From PFJX01 sp031426735 (lineage in GTDB: Bacteria; Pseudomonadota; Gammaproteobacteria; Burkholderiales; Thiobacillaceae): 64,000 nucleotides of DNA. Position 1 is the stretch's first letter. Each line of letters begins with the position of its first letter. The translations under genes and the position numbers were made by a program. The DNA lies in NCBI GenBank assembly GCA_031426735.1, contig JASJPK010000048.1, positions 62,001 to 126,000 on the forward strand, written 5' to 3'. Below the pieces are notes generated by a model. It did not search any database and was not told the DNA's origin. It was given only the letters and a program-made list of their open reading frames with translations. Below, in pieces: positions 17,643 through 25,611 of this stretch.

Positions 17643-19217
17643 TTATCTGTCGTGGCGCCGTGGCCTGGCCCGTGCCAGGCCAGCCAGTACGGCCAGTGCG
17701 AGCAGCGTTCCCGTATCCAGCGCACCGCCGCCGCCACCACTGCCAACGGCAACGTCGCTTGCAGCGGGTGCCAACGCAGCGGTGACCGCGCCGGATGCAT
17801 CGAGCAGTCCGGCGCCGCAGGTGCTCGTGGTGCAGTTGCACTGGCCGACGCTGTCGCCCGTGGTCGACACGGTCGGGCAGGTCGGCAAGGTGTCGTCGAC
17901 CGGGAACGGGCGGGCGGACTGCTTGATACGGGCGATCAGTTCGGCCGGGCTCAGCGCCGGATTGACCGAAAGCATCAGCGCCGCCACGCCGGCGGCCTGC
18001 GGGGCGGAAAAACTGGTACCGACGTTGTAGTTCGTGGCATCGGTGTAGCCGTCGGGGCCGGGCACGGTGGCGCCCAGATTGGTTGTGGTATCGATGCTGA
18101 ACAGGCAGGAGCCGCCGACGTTGACGCAATTTCCCGCCGGAGCGCTGATCGAAATTTCCGGCCCCTGGCTGCTGTAGCCGACCTTGGTGCCGACATGGCG
18201 TACTCCGCCGACCGATAGCACGCCGGGACAGTTGCCGGGACTCTCAACCGCCGTTTCGTTGCCGGCGGATGCGACCACGAGGACGCCGTGCGCGGCCAGT
18301 TCCGCGATGATGTTGATATAGGCGGGACTGCAATCGCCGGTGTTTCCCAGGCTCAGATTGATGATTTTGGCCGGGTTGGGGTTGGCCGGGGTGCCCGGCA
18401 CCGTCAAGCCGCCCGCCCAGCGCATGCCAGTGACGATGTCGGAGTCGAAGCCGCCGCATTTTCCCAGCACGCGCACGGGCAGAATCCGCGCGCCCCAACT
18501 GGTGCCGGCAATGCCGGCAGAGTTGTTGCCTGCCGCGCCGACGATGCCCGCAATGCGCGTGCCGTGCCAGCTGCTGGACTGCTGAGTGAGACTGGCGCCG
18601 CACACTGCTTGAAGTGCAGCGTCGCCGACATCGGCGGCCGAGATGAAATCGCCCGGGTCGCTGGCATCGGCGTCGCGCCCATCGCCGTCACCGGCGTTCG
18701 CTACATCGGCGGTGAAGTCGTATCCGGGCAGCAGTTTCGTCGACAGATCCGGGTGGCTGTAACGCACCCCGGTGTCGACGACCGCAACCACCACATCCGC
18801 CAGACCGGTCGTCCGATCCCACGCCGTGGTTGCACGGATCGCCGCCGCTTCGTTCGTCTGCAAATACCATTGCCCTGAAAACAGCGGGTCATTGGGCAGC
18901 GCGCGTATGGTGCGCAGGCGGTCCGGCACCGCGTATTCGACTTCCGCCGCGCCGGTCAGCCGGGCCGCCAATTCGTCCGAGGAAAGCCCGCTCGCCAGGA
19001 GAACTTCGGTGCGCGCGTCGATGCGCAGGCCGGCCCGCAGCGGCAGGCCCAGGCGCGTCGCGAAACGTGCCGTTCGATCGAGGGACTGCGCCTGTTTGAG
19101 CGTGCTGGCGGCAGCCGTGTATTTGACGATGACGCGACCTTCCGCAGCCTGACCGGCCAGGGCATGCGTGACGAGCGCAAGGAAAGAGGCAAGGAGGAGA
19201 GGGCGGCGTTTGGGCAT
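17643..19217 (-). CDS. Secreted S8 (subtilisin-like) serine protease with GlyGly-CTERM-like tail
   Basis: A 524-residue protein. The ATG at 19217 is used because a signal peptide (MPKRRPLLLASFLALVTHAL) begins there and it abuts the upstream stop (TGATG). An I9-like propeptide (about 26-100) precedes the peptidase S8 domain, whose triad is complete: Asp148 in VVDTGVRYSHPDL, His218 in SSWHGTRIAG, Ser402 in GTSFSAPQAAG, with oxyanion Asn320 in SAGN. Several Cys suggest disulfides. The C terminus reads GSGGGGG, a hydrophobic helix, then RARPRRHDR, resembling GlyGly-CTERM tails that rhombosortases cleave. No rhombosortase is in the window. It is co-transcribed with the small lipoprotein gene upstream. 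Confidence 0.93.
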   Translation of the reverse strand: MPKRRPLLLASFLALVTHALAGQAAEGRVIVKYTAAASTLKQAQSLDRTARFATRLGLPLRAGLRIDARTEVLLASGLSSDELAARLTGAAEVEYAVPDRLRTIRALPNDPLFSGQWYLQTNEAAAIRATTAWDRTTGLADVVVAVVDTGVRYSHPDLSTKLLPGYDFTADVANAGDGDGRDADASDPGDFISAADVGDAALQAVCGASLTQQSSSWHGTRIAGIVGAAGNNSAGIAGTSWGARILPVRVLGKCGGFDSDIVTGMRWAGGLTVPGTPANPNPAKIINLSLGNTGDCSPAYINIIAELAAHGVLVVASAGNETAVESPGNCPGVLSVGGVRHVGTKVGYSSQGPEISISAPAGNCVNVGGSCLFSIDTTTNLGATVPGPDGYTDATNYNVGTSFSAPQAAGVAALMLSVNPALSPAELIARIKQSARPFPVDDTLPTCPTVSTTGDSVGQCNCTTSTCGAGLLDASGAVTAALAPAASDVAVGSGGGGGALDTGTLLALAVLAGLARARPRRHDR

Positions 19218-19576
19218 CAGTGCGGTTTGCGCAGTCGATTGGGCGAGATATCCAGCACGGCGGGATCCGAACGCAGCGAACGAATTGCGGCGGCGCAGGC
19301 GGGGTCGTCGGTACAGGCGATTTGATATGCGTGGAGTTTCGGCGATGTCGGTGCGAGGTAACGGATCGACGCGGCGCCACTCAGCCGCTGCAGACGGGAC
19401 AACAGTTCGGATGCGGCGCCGTCGACCGGTTCGCGGAACTCGATCAGTATCCCGACGGCAGGCGGCGACCCCGCAGGGGAAGAGGAGCAGGCCGTAGCGC
19501 CGGACAGGACGATGCCGGCGCATAGCAGCGCAACAAGAATCGCTGGCCGTGCGGCCGGCTGGCTGGAAGGCGTCAT
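19217..19576 (-). CDS. Small lipoprotein, possible I9-like partner of the S8 protease
   Basis: A 119-residue protein. The ATG at 19576 starts a signal sequence ending in GATAC with a likely lipidated Cys about residue 30 (weak lipobox). The mature part has the look of a stand-alone I9/propeptide-like ferredoxin-type domain: GILIEFREPVDG, a helix LLSRLQRLSG, HAYQIACTDD and a final LRSDPAVLDISPNR, the last resembling the propeptide end before S8 domains. Its stop overlaps the protease start by one base (TGATG), implying coupling. I infer a chaperone or inhibitor of the protease; this is not proven, since the similarity is by eye. Confidence 0.65.
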   Translation of the reverse strand: MTPSSQPAARPAILVALLCAGIVLSGATACSSSPAGSPPAVGILIEFREPVDGAASELLSRLQRLSGAASIRYLAPTSPKLHAYQIACTDDPACAAAIRSLRSDPAVLDISPNRLRKPH

Positions 19577-19793
19577 TCGATCTTCATCGCATTGTGAATT
19601 GGAGGGCCGCAAAGGGGCGAGGCGACGAGGCGGCAGGCTTGATGCAGCCCAAGCCAAAGCCGTCGCAAGCAGAATATAGCCGGGGTATTAAGGTTTTTAC
19701 GTTTTTCATCACCCTGCTAGAGTTCGGCGTCGCAAGCTCGCGCGCCAATCTGCCCACGGGGTTTGGCGTTTGATCTATCCCACCGGATTTTCC

Positions 19794-20771
19794 ATGTCCT
19801 ACCGCGCCCTCTACCTCACAAATACCCCAGATTTTGCCGCCCAGGTAAGCGAGCTCGATACCCTGCCCGACGGCGATGTCGAGCTGCGCATCGACTACTC
19901 GACGCTCAACTACAAGGATGCGCTGGCCTTGTGCAACCGGAGTCCCATCGTGCGCACCTGGCCGATGGTGGCCGGCATCGATGCGGCGGGCGTCGTGGCC
20001 AGTTCGACGCACGCCGGCTTCCAGCCCGGCGATGCCGTGGTGCTGAACGGCTGGGGACTGGGCGAAACGCGCTGGGGTGGCTTGTCGCAACGCACCCGCG
20101 CGCCGGGCGACTGGCTGGTGAAACTGCCGTCGCCGCTGACGCCGCGCGATGCCGCTGCCATCGGCACCGCCGGTTACACCGCGGCGATGTGTGTGCAGGC
20201 GCTGGAACGGCATGGCCTGAGGCCGGCCGATGGGCCGGTTCTGGTCACCGGGGCGACCGGCGGCGTCGGTTCAGTCGCTGTGGCTCTGCTGGCGCACGCC
20301 GGCTTTGAAGTGTTCGCGGCAACGGGCAAAACGGCGGATCGCGCCTATCTGAAAAATCTGGGTGCGGCTGAAATACTGGATCGCGCCGAATTGGCCGCGC
20401 CCGGCAAGCCGTTGCAGAAGGAACGCTTTGCCGGCGTCGTCGATGCGCTGGGCAGTCAGGCGCTGGTCAATGCCTGCGCGCAGGTCAAACGCAACGGCGC
20501 GGTGGCCGCCTGCGGCCTGGCAATGGGCATGGATTTCCCGGCCAGCGTCGCGCCGTTCATCCTGCGTGGCGTCACGCTGTATGGCATCGACTCGGTCTAT
20601 GCCAGCCTGCCGCGGCGCCAGGCGGCCTGGGCGTTGCTGGCCGAGCGGCTGACTACGGCCGACCTGGCCGGCATTGCTCATGAAATCGGCCTGGGTGAGA
20701 CGCTGCCGGCCGCCGAGAAAATGCTGGCCGGGCAGATGACCGGTCGCTTTGTCGTCGATGTGAATCGTTGA
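19794..20771 (+). CDS. acuI: YhdH/AcuI-family zinc-free alcohol dehydrogenase (acrylyl-CoA reductase type)
   Basis: A 325-residue MDR-superfamily NADPH oxidoreductase. The start at MSYRALYL is used; eight codons upstream are not family-like. Typical motifs are YSTLNYKDALAL, MVAGIDAAGVV, LNGWGLGETRWGG, and the NADPH-binding VTGATGGVGSVAVALLAHAG. Members reduce acryloyl-CoA to propionyl-CoA or act on quinones and enones. No Zn-binding Cys cluster is visible, as expected. It stands alone after a 217-bp intergenic region divergent from the protease operon. Confidence 0.9.
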   Translation: MSYRALYLTNTPDFAAQVSELDTLPDGDVELRIDYSTLNYKDALALCNRSPIVRTWPMVAGIDAAGVVASSTHAGFQPGDAVVLNGWGLGETRWGGLSQRTRAPGDWLVKLPSPLTPRDAAAIGTAGYTAAMCVQALERHGLRPADGPVLVTGATGGVGSVAVALLAHAGFEVFAATGKTADRAYLKNLGAAEILDRAELAAPGKPLQKERFAGVVDALGSQALVNACAQVKRNGAVAACGLAMGMDFPASVAPFILRGVTLYGIDSVYASLPRRQAAWALLAERLTTADLAGIAHEIGLGETLPAAEKMLAGQMTGRFVVDVNR

Positions 20772-20799
20772 ATCATGCCGGCCTTAACAATCCCCGTTT

Positions 20800-20863
20800 C
20801 GTCATTCCGGCGCAGGCCGGAATCCAGTATCAACCTGGACAGCGGCCTGCGCCGGTGTGACGG
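20800..20863. repeat. dRS3-like inverted repeat pair
   Basis: CGTCATTCCGG-CGCAGG-CCGGAATCCAG starts at 20800 (arms 20804-20810 and 20817-20823). A partly inverted second copy GCGGCCTGCGCCGGTGTGACG follows at 20843-20863. This type of repeat is widespread in betaproteobacteria and resembles the neisserial dRS3 core. Related copies are at 29434, 30012 and 52760. Confidence 0.8.
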
Positions 20864-20881
20864 ATTACTTATTGTCTCCCT

Positions 20882-21838
20882 ATGAAACCAATCTCCCCGC
20901 GCCATCATCCCCACGGCATCGTCACGCTCGACGCCGAGTACCTTCGTCCCGGCCTCGCCGCCGTGCATCTGATCGTCGAACAGGGCCGCGCCGCCCTCGT
21001 CGATACCGGCACCAACGCCGCCGTGCCGCACGTGCTCGCCGCGCTGGCCGCGTTGGGCGTGGCGCCGGATGCGGTCGACTACGTCATCGTCACGCACGTA
21101 CATCTCGACCACGCCGGTGCGGCCGGCGCCTTCCTCGCCGCCTGCCCGAACGCGAAGCTGGTCGTGCATCCGCGCGGCGCGCGCCATCTGATCGACCCGA
21201 GCAAGCTGGTGCAAGGCTCGATTGCCGTGTACGGCGAGGCGCCGTTTCGCGAGTTGTACGGCGAGATCGTGCCGGCGCCGGCGGAACGGGTAATCGAAGC
21301 AGATGACGGATTCGTCCTCGATTTCAATGGCCGCCGGCTGGAATTCATCGACACGCCGGGCCATGCGCGGCACCACTACTGCATCCACGATATGGCCGCC
21401 AACTGCCTGTTCACCGGCGACACTTTCGGCATTTCGTATCGCGAATTCGATGTCGACGGTCGACCGTTCATCTTTCCCACCACGACGCCGGTGCAGTTCG
21501 AACCGGACGCGCTGCATGCGTCGATCGACCGTCTGGTTGCGCGCAACGCCGAGGCTGCTTATCTGACGCACTACGGCCGCATCGAAAATCTGCCGGCGCT
21601 GGCGCCGACCCTGCATGCATTGATCGACGAATACGTCGCCATGACGCTGGCCGCGCCCGGTGCGGGACAAGCCCGGCAAGATGCCTTGAAGAATGCGATG
21701 CGCGACTGCCTGATGACCCGTCTGCGCGCGCACGGTTGCACGCTGGACGACGCGACTTGCGACGAACTGCTCGCCAACGACGTGGAACTCAACAGCCAGG
21801 GTCTGCTGGTCTGGCGCGACCGTGAGCCGCGCAGCTAA
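20882..21838 (+). CDS. Metallo-beta-lactamase-fold hydrolase
   Basis: A 318-residue MBL-fold protein. The metal site is complete: VTHVHLDHAGAAG (HxHxDH), FIDTPGHARHH (third-site His), LFTGDTFGISYREFD (bridging Asp) and YLTHYGRIENL (last His). The FGISYREFDVDGRPFIFPTTTPVQF segment is characteristic of a conserved family of unassigned hydrolases, some resembling glyoxalase II or thioesterases. It is flanked by the dRS3-like repeats and convergent with the arsenic island (11 bp from its last gene). The substrate is unknown. Confidence 0.9.
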   Translation: MKPISPRHHPHGIVTLDAEYLRPGLAAVHLIVEQGRAALVDTGTNAAVPHVLAALAALGVAPDAVDYVIVTHVHLDHAGAAGAFLAACPNAKLVVHPRGARHLIDPSKLVQGSIAVYGEAPFRELYGEIVPAPAERVIEADDGFVLDFNGRRLEFIDTPGHARHHYCIHDMAANCLFTGDTFGISYREFDVDGRPFIFPTTTPVQFEPDALHASIDRLVARNAEAAYLTHYGRIENLPALAPTLHALIDEYVAMTLAAPGAGQARQDALKNAMRDCLMTRLRAHGCTLDDATCDELLANDVELNSQGLLVWRDREPRS

Positions 21839-21848
21839 GTAGACGGCG

Positions 21849-22112
21849 TCAGCAACAACCGCCGCAACACTGACTGCCCGCCGCCAGCCAGTCTTCGATC
21901 TTCTTGCGGTCCGGCACGCTGCCGGCATGCACGACCTTGCCGTCGATGACGACGCCGGGGGTGGACATCACGCCGTAACCGAGGATGGCGGCCATGTCTT
22001 CGATCTTCTCCAGTTCGATCTTGATGCCACGCGCTTGCGCGGCCTCCTGGATCAGCTGGTAGGTGGTCTGGCAGTTGCGGCAGCCGCTGCCGAGGATTTT
22101 GATGTTTTTCAT
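21849..22112 (-). CDS. Small thioredoxin/glutaredoxin-like protein of the arsenic island
   Basis: An 87-residue redox-active-disulfide protein 2 family member: GSGCRNCQTTY supplies the CxxC, and STPGVVIDG the cis-Pro. The C-terminal tail GSQCCGGCC adds four Cys that could bind As(III) or a metal. Its ATG overlaps the arsM stop (ATGA), so it is translated with arsM. It may reduce disulfides formed in ArsM or in the thioredoxin-dependent ArsC. It is the last gene of the minus-strand island. Confidence 0.9.
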   Translation of the reverse strand: MKNIKILGSGCRNCQTTYQLIQEAAQARGIKIELEKIEDMAAILGYGVMSTPGVVIDGKVVHAGSVPDRKKIEDWLAAGSQCCGGCC

Positions 22113-22939
22113 GGTTGCTCCACAGGTTTGACGGCCTCGATGTTAGCCGAAGCGATGAAATTCTCGACGCCGCGACCCGGCGCCCAGTGCTGGATGTATT
22201 CGCGGCTGGCATCCTTCGGCGCGATGCGGATGGCGCTGAAGCCGGCGCCGGCCAGCATCGCGGCCAGATCGGCCACCGACGCGGCGCCGGCGACGCAACC
22301 GGTATAGAGGGCGATTTCGGCGTGCATTTCCGGCGGCAGTGCGGCGGTCAGCACGATGTCGGAAATCGCCAGGCGGCCGCCCGGTTTCAGCACCCGGTAA
22401 GCATCGCGGAACACCTGCGCCTTGTCCGGCGACAGGTTGATGACGCAGTTGGAAATGATCACGTCGATGCTGGCGTCGGCCACCGGCAGATGCTCGATCT
22501 CGCCGAGGCGGAATTCGACGTTGGCGAAACCGCTTTTTGCCGCATTGGTGCGCGCTTTCGAGACCATGTCCGGCGTCATGTCGACGCCGATGACGTGGCC
22601 GTCGGCGCCCACCGCGCGGGCGGCCAGGAAGCAGTCGAAGCCGGCGCCGCTGCCCAGGTCGAGCACGCATTCGCCCGTTTGCAGCGCCGCGATGGCCTGC
22701 GGGTTGCCGCAGCCGAGGCCGAGGTTGGCGCCTTCCGGCACGGCGGCGGTTTCCTCAGTGCTGTAGCCGATGCCGCGCGACAGCAGTTCGGCAACGGATA
22801 GGTCGGATGGGGCGCAGCAACTGCCGGCCGGCGCAGGAGCCGTGGCGCAGCAGGAAGAGCCGGTGTTGGCGACCGCAGCATAGGCGGTGCGGACTTGCTG
22901 GCGGATGGTGTCGTGGTCAGTTGGTTGCATGATTGACAT
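22109..22939 (-). CDS. arsM: Arsenite S-adenosylmethionine methyltransferase ArsM
   Basis: A class I methyltransferase of about 276 residues. The start at MSIMQPTDHD is preferred; 15 upstream codons lack family character and the exact Met is uncertain. Motif I reads VLDLGSGAGFDCFLAARAVG. The As-binding Cys residues characteristic of ArsM are visible in SNCVINLSPDK and YTGCVAGA, and the N-terminal region has SSCC and GSCC pairs. The enzyme methylates As(III) to mono-, di- and trimethyl forms. The gene overlaps the small thioredoxin gene downstream (ATGA) and follows the small Cys-tailed protein. Confidence 0.93.
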   Translation of the reverse strand: MSIMQPTDHDTIRQQVRTAYAAVANTGSSCCATAPAPAGSCCAPSDLSVAELLSRGIGYSTEETAAVPEGANLGLGCGNPQAIAALQTGECVLDLGSGAGFDCFLAARAVGADGHVIGVDMTPDMVSKARTNAAKSGFANVEFRLGEIEHLPVADASIDVIISNCVINLSPDKAQVFRDAYRVLKPGGRLAISDIVLTAALPPEMHAEIALYTGCVAGAASVADLAAMLAGAGFSAIRIAPKDASREYIQHWAPGRGVENFIASANIEAVKPVEQP

Positions 22940-22990
22940 GAATGGCCTCATTGGGTTGTTTGGTGCGCCATGCGCACCGTTCAACAGGTT

Positions 22991-23314
22991 TCAGCAGCAG
23001 GACTGGCCGGATTGGGTCGGCGTGCAGCAGGCGCCGCCTTCCACCACGGCGATGTTGGCGAACGGATCGACTGGCAACTTCGGCTTGGCCGGTTGCATCG
23101 CTTCCGCGTAGGCGGCGTCGAAACTGGCGTCCATCGCCTGCGCCGCTTCGTCGCGAATATGGCGGGCGATCTCGATGACGCTGTCGATCTGGTCCTTGGC
23201 GACGCCGTATTCCTTCAGGCGGTCGACCTGACACAGGCCTTGTTTGGGATGGTTCGAGGCGATGTTGGCGGCCAGCGACACCAGCGCAACGATGGAAGGA
23301 TGTAGCGTGTTCAT
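22991..23314 (-). CDS. Small AhpD/CMD-like helical protein with Cys tail
   Basis: A 107-residue protein starting at MNTLHPS, whose ATG overlaps the permease stop (ATGA). Residues about 8-65 (VALVSLAANIAS, then VAKDQIDSVIEIARHIRDEA) match the helix pattern of carboxymuconolactone decarboxylase/AhpD-like proteins but with only one Cys, so peroxidase chemistry is unlikely. The C terminus is Pro/Lys-rich and ends GGACCTPTQSGQSCC, echoing the CC clusters in ArsM and the thioredoxin. I infer As(III) or metal binding. The function is unknown; the family assignment is tentative. Confidence 0.75.
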   Translation of the reverse strand: MNTLHPSIVALVSLAANIASNHPKQGLCQVDRLKEYGVAKDQIDSVIEIARHIRDEAAQAMDASFDAAYAEAMQPAKPKLPVDPFANIAVVEGGACCTPTQSGQSCC

Positions 23315-24273
23315 AAGAAACTCCTCAAAGCATTGAACAGAACGCCGACCGCGACGAAGGCGGTGGCGAGATAGGCGGCGAACAGGCCAAGCAGCGGCCA
23401 TTTCGCCACTTTGCGCAAGATCAGCATTTCCGGCAGCGACAGCGCCACGACCGCCATCATGAACGCCAGCACGGTGCCGAGTGGCACGCCCTTGCCGAGC
23501 AGCGCCTCCGCCACCGGAATGATGCCGACCGCGTCGGAATACATCGGCACGCCGACCAGCACCGCGACGATGACCGACAGCACGCTGCCGTCGCCGGCGA
23601 CGCGCGCGACGAAGTCTTGCGGCACATAGCCGTGAATGAAGGCGCCGACGCCGACGCCGATAATCACGAACTTCCAGATCCGCCCGACGATCTGGCGCAC
23701 TTCGTTCCAGGCGTAGTCATGGCGCGCGCGCAGGCTGTTGTCGCGTTCCGTCGCCGCCGCCTCGCCCATCCGTATCTTCCAGACATAGTCCTCGACCCAG
23801 CGTTCCAGCTTGAACGCCTGCAACACATAGCCGCCGATGAAGGCGATAGACAGGCCGGTGAACACGTAGATCAAGGTCATTTGCCAGCCGATCACGCCGG
23901 CCAGTACGACGACTGCAACCTGATTCACCATCGGACTGGCGATCAGGAACGACAGCGTCACGCCGAGCGGAATGCCGGCCTCGACGAAGCCGATGAACAG
24001 CGGGATCGACGAGCAGGAACAGAACGGCGTCACCGCGCCGAGACCGACCGCCAGCAAGCGGGCGCCAGGGCCGGAACGGCCCTTCATCAGCGCGCGCACC
24101 CGTTCCGGCGTCAGCAGCGCGCGCAGCCAGCCCATCAGGTAGATCACCGTGGTCAGCAGTACGAGGATTTTCGCCACGTCCATGACGAAGAAATGCAGCG
24201 CCGCGCCGAGCGGTGAATCTGGTGTCAGACCGGCGAGGTCGAAGATGAGGAAGGTGGCGAGTGCGTCGAACAT
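23311..24273 (-). CDS. arsP: ArsP-like permease (COG0701/DUF318)
   Basis: A 320-residue inner-membrane protein with about eight transmembrane helices in two halves. The signature GAVTPFCSCSSIPLFIGFVEAGIP contains the Cys pair typical of ArsP/YraQ permeases, and the second half has VGVPMYSDAVGIIPVAEALLGKG. Characterised ArsP exports trivalent organoarsenicals such as MAs(III) and roxarsone(III), which fits co-transcription with arsM. Similar permeases with other cargo exist, so the name rests partly on context. The repeat block at 24283-24672 separates it from the MBL gene upstream. Confidence 0.85.
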   Translation of the reverse strand: MFDALATFLIFDLAGLTPDSPLGAALHFFVMDVAKILVLLTTVIYLMGWLRALLTPERVRALMKGRSGPGARLLAVGLGAVTPFCSCSSIPLFIGFVEAGIPLGVTLSFLIASPMVNQVAVVVLAGVIGWQMTLIYVFTGLSIAFIGGYVLQAFKLERWVEDYVWKIRMGEAAATERDNSLRARHDYAWNEVRQIVGRIWKFVIIGVGVGAFIHGYVPQDFVARVAGDGSVLSVIVAVLVGVPMYSDAVGIIPVAEALLGKGVPLGTVLAFMMAVVALSLPEMLILRKVAKWPLLGLFAAYLATAFVAVGVLFNALRSFL

Positions 24274-24282
24274 GGTTAGCGG

Positions 24283-24352
24283 GTAGGAGCGCCTTCCAAG
24301 GCGAGATTGGTTGAGGTTGGTTGCGATATCGCGCCTTGGAAGGCGCTCCTAC
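24283..24352. repeat. REP pair, family 1 (tandem copy A)
   Basis: GTAG-headed REP at 24283 and the inverted unit ending CTAC at 24352. It lies immediately upstream of the arsP-like start codon (24273), so the permease leader or promoter must cross or start inside it. Confidence 0.9.
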
Positions 24353-24361
24353 AGGTGAGCA

Positions 24362-24441
24362 TCAATTGGCCTCGAACTCGTCGAATGCGCGGTTCATGTT
24401 GGCGCGGTGCAGGTCGCCGAAGTGGTACCAGTGCTGCAACC
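24362..24441 (-). pseudogene. Duplicated 3' tail of the MBL gene, copy A
   Basis: Eighty bases nearly identical to the 3' end of the MBL gene at 24682. On the minus strand it reads ...DLHRANMNRAFDEFEAN and a TGA, versus NRAFVEFEAN in the gene. It carries no start and is separated from copy B by a REP pair. Period to copy B is 161 bp. Confidence 0.85.
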
Positions 24442-24443
24442 TC

Positions 24444-24513
24444 GTAGGAGCGCCTTCCAAGGCGCGATTGGCTGTGATGGGTTGCGATATCGCGCCTTGG
24501 AAGGCGCTCCTAC
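24444..24513. repeat. REP pair, family 1 (tandem copy B)
   Basis: The same two inverted GTAG-headed units, 24444 to CTAC at 24513. Part of the 159-161-bp tandem array with copies A and C. Confidence 0.9.
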
Positions 24514-24522
24514 AGGTGGACA

Positions 24523-24602
24523 TCAATTGGCCTCGAATTCGACGAATGCGCGGTTCATGTTGGCGCGGTGCAGGTCGCTGAAGTGGAACCGGTGTTGCAA
24601 CC
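24523..24602 (-). pseudogene. Duplicated 3' tail of the MBL gene, copy B
   Basis: Second extra copy of the gene tail. On the minus strand it reads ...FSDLHRANMNRAFVEFEAN and a TGA, identical in peptide to the functional gene over the last 19 residues, but the upstream residues differ (LQHRFH instead of FKHLYN). No start codon. Confidence 0.85.
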
Positions 24603-24604
24603 TT

Positions 24605-24672
24605 GTAGGAGCACCTTCCAAGGCGCGATTGGCTGTGATTCGTTGATATCGCGCCTTGGAAGGCGCTCCTAC
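24605..24672. repeat. REP pair, family 1 (tandem copy C)
   Basis: The REP pair directly downstream of the functional MBL gene, with one change in the left unit (GCACC for GCGCC). The CTAC head ends 10 bp before the gene's stop codon at 24682. Confidence 0.9.
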
Positions 24673-24681
24673 AGGTGTGCA

Positions 24682-25602
24682 TCAATTGGCCTCGAATTCC
24701 ACGAACGCGCGGTTCATGTTGGCGCGGTGCAGGTCGCTGAAGTTGTACAGGTGCTTGAACTGCGGCAGGTCGGCGTATTTGTTCAGCGTTGCGTCGAGCG
24801 GTTCCATGTCCTGCGCAGCCTTGCCGATGACGTTGGCGAGGAAGTCCTCGTAATCGCCGCTATCGCGTTTCGCCTTGGCCAGGTCGCAGACGCCGCCGTG
24901 GCCGGGCACGATGTGTTTCGGGTTCAGCGCTTCCAGCGCGTGGAACGCCTTGCGGCCGTTCTTCACGCTGGACCAGGGCAGCACGCCGAGGATGCGGTCG
25001 ACGTAGACCAGATCGCCGGTGAACATCACATTGCGCTTGGGCAGCCAGACCCAGGCGTCGCCCGGAAAGTGGGTGTCGGTGTGGCGCAGCGTCAGGGTTT
25101 CGCCGCCCAGCTCGATAGTCGCCTCGTGGCCGTCGAGCAAGGTGGTGGCGGGCATCGGTTGGGTGCCATCCAGCCGTGCGCCGAGGAAGCCGGCCAGCAT
25201 CTGCATGTGCTGGCTGGCGAACTCGGCCTGCGTCGCGGCGGTACGCTTCAGCGCGAACAGCTGCGCGCCCTGGCTGGCGAAATGCGCGTTGCCCAGCCAG
25301 CGGTGATCCTGGCTGCCGGTGTTGATCACCCAGCGCACGGGTAGCGTGCTGACCTGGGCAATCGCCGTCGCGATCTTCTCGGCGCCCAGTTTGCTGGCGC
25401 CGGAGTCGATCAGGATGACGCCCTGCGCGGTGACGATGAAACCGAAGTTGGCATTGAGGCCGTCGTTGTCCTTGCTGCGCTGGCCGAGCGGGCCGACGAT
25501 GGCGTAGACGTTGTCGACGACTTTTTCGGCTTTCGGGGTGAACTCGGTTGCCTGTGCCGAACTGGCGAACAAGGCAACAACCAGAAGAATGAATTTGTAC
25601 AT
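24682..25602 (-). CDS. Exported MBL-fold protein with altered metal motif, arsenic island
   Basis: A 306-residue protein with a signal peptide (MYKFILLVVALFASSAQA). The fold is metallo-beta-lactamase: NANFGFIVTAQGVILIDSGAS at the start, MFTGDLVYVDRILGV with the bridging Asp, and KHIVPGHGGV with the last His. The usual HxHxDH motif is replaced by NTGSQDHRWLGN, so at least two metal-binding His are missing. The family with this QDH motif occurs in proteobacteria next to redox or sulfur genes, as far as I recall; its reaction is unassigned. It is placed between acr3 (10-bp gap) and the duplicated-tail array. A periplasmic role beside arsenic export is implied by context only. Confidence 0.82.
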   Translation of the reverse strand: MYKFILLVVALFASSAQATEFTPKAEKVVDNVYAIVGPLGQRSKDNDGLNANFGFIVTAQGVILIDSGASKLGAEKIATAIAQVSTLPVRWVINTGSQDHRWLGNAHFASQGAQLFALKRTAATQAEFASQHMQMLAGFLGARLDGTQPMPATTLLDGHEATIELGGETLTLRHTDTHFPGDAWVWLPKRNVMFTGDLVYVDRILGVLPWSSVKNGRKAFHALEALNPKHIVPGHGGVCDLAKAKRDSGDYEDFLANVIGKAAQDMEPLDATLNKYADLPQFKHLYNFSDLHRANMNRAFVEFEAN

Positions 25603-25611
25603 CTGGATTCC

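Noticed and set aside
16046..17785. Long plus-strand frame overlapping ampG
   Set aside because: It is the +1 shadow of ampG in GC-rich DNA, with Arg/Gly-rich composition and no motif.
24283..24672. CRISPR-like regular spacing of repeats
   Set aside because: Only three units, the repeats are inverted REP pairs, and the spacers are copies of one gene tail instead of unique sequences; no cas gene is present.
24362..24685. Minus-strand frame of 107 codons across the tandem REP array
   Set aside because: It is composed of translated REP units and out-of-frame tail copies; only its last 25 residues reflect real coding history.
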